Below, piece by piece: positions 60,955-64,000 of a stretch of DNA of 64,000 nt. This DNA is from an uncultured Oscillospiraceae bacterium (GTDB taxonomy: Bacteria > Bacillota > Clostridia > Oscillospirales > Oscillospiraceae). The position numbers and the translations under genes are program-made. The stretch lies in assembly GCA_910588045.1 (NCBI GenBank), contig CAJUPS010000009.1:1-64000 (forward strand), read 5' to 3'. Positions within the stretch are counted from its first letter, which is position 1. Each line of letters opens with the position of its first letter. The notes below the pieces were generated by a model. The model was not told where the DNA came from, ran no database searches, and was given only the letters and a program-made list of their open reading frames with translations.

Positions 60955-63250
60955 CGACGAGCACATCGGCGGGAAGTTCCTGCTGCTGCTGGGGGACGTC
61001 CTCACTACGCTGCTGCTGACGCTGGGGACAGCCCTGGCGTGGCTGTCCGTCTATATCCTGCCCGGAGACCCTCTGATGGACCTGGGGGCGGTGATTGCCT
61101 GCTGCATAGCGGCCTCTGTGGCTTCGGCGGCGCTGCTGACTTGGCGGCACGGGCTCTGGGCGGCGCTGGCCCTGCTGGCGGCGGGCGGGCTGACCTGCTG
61201 GCGGCTGTGGGAGAAGGTGACGGAGGACTGGGTCCTGGGCCGTCCCCCGTGGCTGTGTGATCTGCTGGACGAGTACCCGGCAGTTCTGTACCTGCTGTGC
61301 GCCCTGCTGGCGCTGGTGATGGGACTGGTTGCGGTGAAGGCCAGGGCGTGGTATCTGGCGGCGCTGCTGAGTGTGGCGCCGGTGCTGTCCGCCATCACCG
61401 GGGGGACGCTGCCCATGTGGGGGGCCATGCTGGCCTCCTTTTCCGGCTGGGGGTCCATGCTGCTCACGGCCCTCTTCTCCCGGAAGAACCCGGTGGGCCT
61501 GGGCCGGGCTAAGATGGTAAGCCTGGCGGGGATGTGGGGCATGATCCTCCTGCTGGTGATGGCCCTGCCCATGGAGGGCTATCTCCGGCCCCAGTGGGCC
61601 ACCGATGCGCGCAATGACCTCATCCGGGGCGTGACGACCCGGATGGAGCGGTATTTTGATATGGACTCGCTCACCCTCCTGGCGGACCTGGGCCTGGACC
61701 TGAGCCTGCCCGGCGAGACCTCCGTTGGGAGCGGCGGGAGTACCGGGATCGCCGGGAGCGGCGACGCCGGTATCTCCGGGGCCTTCGGCGGCGGTTCCTC
61801 CTGGCGGAAGGAGAACCTGCGGGCCCTTGGGCCCCGGAGATACCAGAACCGGCAGGTCATGACGGTGGAGACCGACGACCCCGACGCCCCCGGGCAGACG
61901 CTCTACCTGCTGGGCGGGACGCTGAACACCTACACCGGCGAAAGCTGGGAGCAGTCGTCACGGCTCCCTCCCTGGCAGCCGGTGACGTCCTTTCCCGCGT
62001 CCACCGCGCCGGAGGGACCGGCCTATACGATGTCCGTGCGCTATTCCAACCTCTTCGGGGCGTGGTACTACCCCTACCGCTTCCTGGACGGGGGAAATCC
62101 GGACGAGAGCGGACGGCTCTCCGACGTGCCGTGGATCAACCTGACGGAGACGGCTGAAGAGGATACGATGGGGCTTCCGGACCGGGGCAGGATGTATGAG
62201 ATCACCTACCGCCCCGGCGGGCCGGAGGACGGATATGAAGGCATTCCCGTGGGCTGGGTGGAGGCGGAGCGGGACTACCGCGGCGACAGCCCCGACTTTG
62301 AGGCGGACTATCTGTCCGTTCCTGACGGCCTGCGGGCCACCCTGGAGCCCCTGGCGGAGGAGCTGGAACAGATACCGGCGGCAATAGATGAGACCTTGCC
62401 GGAGCAGTTCCGGGCCCCCCTTGCCGCCGCCGCGCGGACGGCGATGCTGCTGGAGACGCTGGCGGTCTACGACCTGGACACCCCCGCCGCCGGGCCGGGA
62501 GTGGACTTCATCGAACACTTTCTCGCAGAGGGCCGGGGCTACTGCGTCCACTTCGCCACCACAGGCGTGATGCTGCTGCGGATGCAGGGGATTCCCGCCC
62601 GGTACGCGGCGGGCTACGTGGCGCAGCTGAACCGCCAGGGCCAGGCCCGGGTGCTGGACAGCGACGCCCACGCCTGGGTGGAGGTCTACCTGGACGGCTA
62701 CGGCTGGTATCCGGTGGAGATGACCCCCGGCTATGCGGGCGGGGAATCCGGCGTGGAGCTGACCGGCAATCCGGAGGAGGAGTCCTCCGAGGAGCCCGAC
62801 GCGCCCGACGAGGAGCCCGAGGATGAGACGCCGGACGCCCCGGAGGACCCCGGGGACGGGGAGGGCCCGTCTGATGAGACGCCCGGCGAAACGGAGGAGG
62901 GCGTCGCCATCCCCTGGCGGGCGCTGGGCGTGAGTGCGCTGGTCCTGGCGGCGCTGGGGGGACTGTACGGGTCGCTCCTGCTGCTGCGCCGCCGGGCGCG
63001 GGGGGACGCGGACACCAACCGCTCCGTTCTCGCCGCTTACCGCCGCTACAGCCTGGTCCTGGGGCTGGGCGGCACGGCGGACGACGCCATGGAGGCGCTG
63101 GGCCGCAAGGCCAAGTTCAGCCAGCACACCCTGACGGAGGAGGAGCGCTCCGCCGCCTGGCAGCGCCTGGAGGAGGCCGCGGAAATGGCCCGGAAGCGGC
63201 AGAAGCCGTTAAAGCGCTGGATCCTGAAGCTTTTGCACCCCATTCTGTGA
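60941..63250 (+). CDS. membrane transglutaminase-like protein
   Basis: This 769-residue protein has about six N-terminal membrane helices (about 15-215), a large extracellular region, and a transglutaminase-like domain (about 515-605). The domain has GRGYCVHFATTGVMLLRMQGIPARYAAGY with catalytic Cys, DSDAHAWVEVYLDG with His, and GWYPVEMTPG, where the usual Asp is Glu. An acidic Pro/Glu/Asp linker (about 610-650), another helix and a cytoplasmic tail (AYRRYSLVLGL) follow. AAGGAGG precedes the ATG, which overlaps the DUF58 stop by 14 nt. Confidence 0.9.
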   Translation: MGRLDDEHIGGKFLLLLGDVLTTLLLTLGTALAWLSVYILPGDPLMDLGAVIACCIAASVASAALLTWRHGLWAALALLAAGGLTCWRLWEKVTEDWVLGRPPWLCDLLDEYPAVLYLLCALLALVMGLVAVKARAWYLAALLSVAPVLSAITGGTLPMWGAMLASFSGWGSMLLTALFSRKNPVGLGRAKMVSLAGMWGMILLLVMALPMEGYLRPQWATDARNDLIRGVTTRMERYFDMDSLTLLADLGLDLSLPGETSVGSGGSTGIAGSGDAGISGAFGGGSSWRKENLRALGPRRYQNRQVMTVETDDPDAPGQTLYLLGGTLNTYTGESWEQSSRLPPWQPVTSFPASTAPEGPAYTMSVRYSNLFGAWYYPYRFLDGGNPDESGRLSDVPWINLTETAEEDTMGLPDRGRMYEITYRPGGPEDGYEGIPVGWVEAERDYRGDSPDFEADYLSVPDGLRATLEPLAEELEQIPAAIDETLPEQFRAPLAAAARTAMLLETLAVYDLDTPAAGPGVDFIEHFLAEGRGYCVHFATTGVMLLRMQGIPARYAAGYVAQLNRQGQARVLDSDAHAWVEVYLDGYGWYPVEMTPGYAGGESGVELTGNPEEESSEEPDAPDEEPEDETPDAPEDPGDGEGPSDETPGETEEGVAIPWRALGVSALVLAALGGLYGSLLLLRRRARGDADTNRSVLAAYRRYSLVLGLGGTADDAMEALGRKAKFSQHTLTEEERSAAWQRLEEAAEMARKRQKPLKRWILKLLHPIL

Positions 63251-63409
63251 GAGAAATGAGGGTTGAATCTGCGATACGGCGGTGGTATACTGGAACAGTA
63301 TTCCAAGGAATCGCCCGCCTTTGACGGGATTTTTGGCGGGGATAGGATACAATATGACTTCCGGGCTTCCCGCTCGGAAACCAACACCAGGAAAGGGGGA
63401 GAGCCCTGT

Positions 63410-64000
63410 TTGCCCAACTTTCTAAGAAAAGCGAAGGAGAGCTGGCCGGGGAGGTTCCTGACGAAGACGCTGGAGCGCTACTTCCTCCACGGAGTGGGGC
63501 AGGAGGCCGCCGCCCTGGCCTACTACCTCCTGTTCACCATCTTCCCCCTCCTGATCTTCCTCAGCAGTCTGCTGGGCCTGCTGAACCTGGACATCTCCGG
63601 GATCACCCAGTCCCTGAACGCCCTGCTGCCCGCGGGCGTGGTGGAGCTGGTGGAGAGCTACCTCAGCTACGTCAGCCAGACCTCCAGCCGGGCCATGCTG
63701 TGGTTCGGCCTGGTCTTTACCATCTATTTCCCCATGCGGGCGGCGGACTGCCTCATGACCTCCGTGCGCAGGGCCTACCACCTCCCCCGGCCGAAAAACC
63801 AGCTCTTCTATACGGCAAAGGTCCTGCTGTATACCGTGTTCCTCCTGTTTGCCATCATGCTGACCCTGGCGCTGGCCACGGTGGGGCGCGCGGCCCTGGA
63901 GCTGGCGGGGAGGTTTGTGGTGGTGCCCGAGGCGTTCATCGAGCTGTGGAGCGATCTGCGCTTTCTGGTGCTGGGCGGGGTCATGTTCGGCGCAGTGGGA
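63410..64000 (+). CDS. BrkB/YihY-family membrane protein (5' part)
   Basis: The open frame runs from a TTG at 63410 (GGGGGAG 8 nt upstream) to the right edge without a stop: about 197 codons of a YihY/virulence-factor BrkB family protein. It has FLHGVGQEAAALAYYLLFTIFPLLIFLSSLLGLL and WFGLVFTIYFPMRAADCLMTSVRRAY, with three hydrophobic segments seen so far (about 33-58, 98-120, 140-162). The function of the family is unsettled. The C-terminal half is cut off by the window. Confidence 0.85.
   Translation, partial: MPNFLRKAKESWPGRFLTKTLERYFLHGVGQEAAALAYYLLFTIFPLLIFLSSLLGLLNLDISGITQSLNALLPAGVVELVESYLSYVSQTSSRAMLWFGLVFTIYFPMRAADCLMTSVRRAYHLPRPKNQLFYTAKVLLYTVFLLFAIMLTLALATVGRAALELAGRFVVVPEAFIELWSDLRFLVLGGVMFGAVG

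Noticed and set aside
1..64000. tRNA or rRNA genes
   Set aside because: No CCA-ending cloverleaf or conserved rRNA segments were recognised by eye; a tRNAscan-SE and Rfam run would be decisive.

Overview
The window reads as a piece of chromosome from a GC-rich, anaerobic, spore-forming-type Clostridia, most like the gut Oscillospiraceae (Flavonifractor / Oscillibacter / Lawsonibacter relatives). This placement is an inference from gene content: rsmG-parA-parB with three parS sites (an origin-proximal signature), a six-gene Rnf complex, a solitary MinD, Nif3-like and DUF975 proteins, PdaA and MoxR/DUF58/transglutaminase genes. No rRNA or tRNA gene was recognised.

Layout. 0-0.55 kb: an array of hairpins and a T-box leader whose target gene lies off the left edge. 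0.55-6.6 kb (minus strand): an MgsA-like protein, MinD, RsmG, MscL, a small helical protein, SerS, ParB and ParA. 6.6-9 kb: a GNAT acetyltransferase, a START-like protein, and a methyltransferase behind a leader-peptide attenuator, with two more parS sites. 9-14.2 kb: rnfCDGEAB, ending in a terminator hairpin that is itself a parS palindrome. 14.4-18 kb: a DUF975 membrane protein, a hairpin-rich gene-free stretch, and an AraC / broken DMT transporter / DUF2000 operon.

18.2-40.2 kb is a carbohydrate-ester locus. It has a complete CUT1-type (Lpl/Ytc-like) ABC importer with its own MalK-type ATPase, a YesL protein, and a YesMN-type sensor kinase and response regulator. Around it lie about eight hydrolases (alpha/beta esterases, type-B carboxylesterase, serine hydrolase, polysaccharide deacetylase, two SGNH esterases), a Nif3-like protein and a MATE exporter. 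No glycoside hydrolase was recognised, so the locus looks aimed at acylated small molecules or oligosaccharides.

40.6-45.3 kb is a surface or spore-coat module. Two collagen-like proteins and a divergent proline-rich protein share one N-terminal domain, next to a glycosyltransferase with a TPR-like tail. 45.4-52.6 kb is a PadR-controlled ABC exporter with three tandem FtsX-type permease paralogues, a fourth permease and an ATPase frameshifted in its Walker A motif. 52.8-54 kb is a small graveyard with a decayed SF2 helicase and truncated small genes. 54.1-64 kb holds an Na/Pi cotransporter, TrmO, a DUF3810 protein, a PdaA-like deacetylase, moxR-DUF58-transglutaminase, and the start of a BrkB/YihY protein that runs off the edge.
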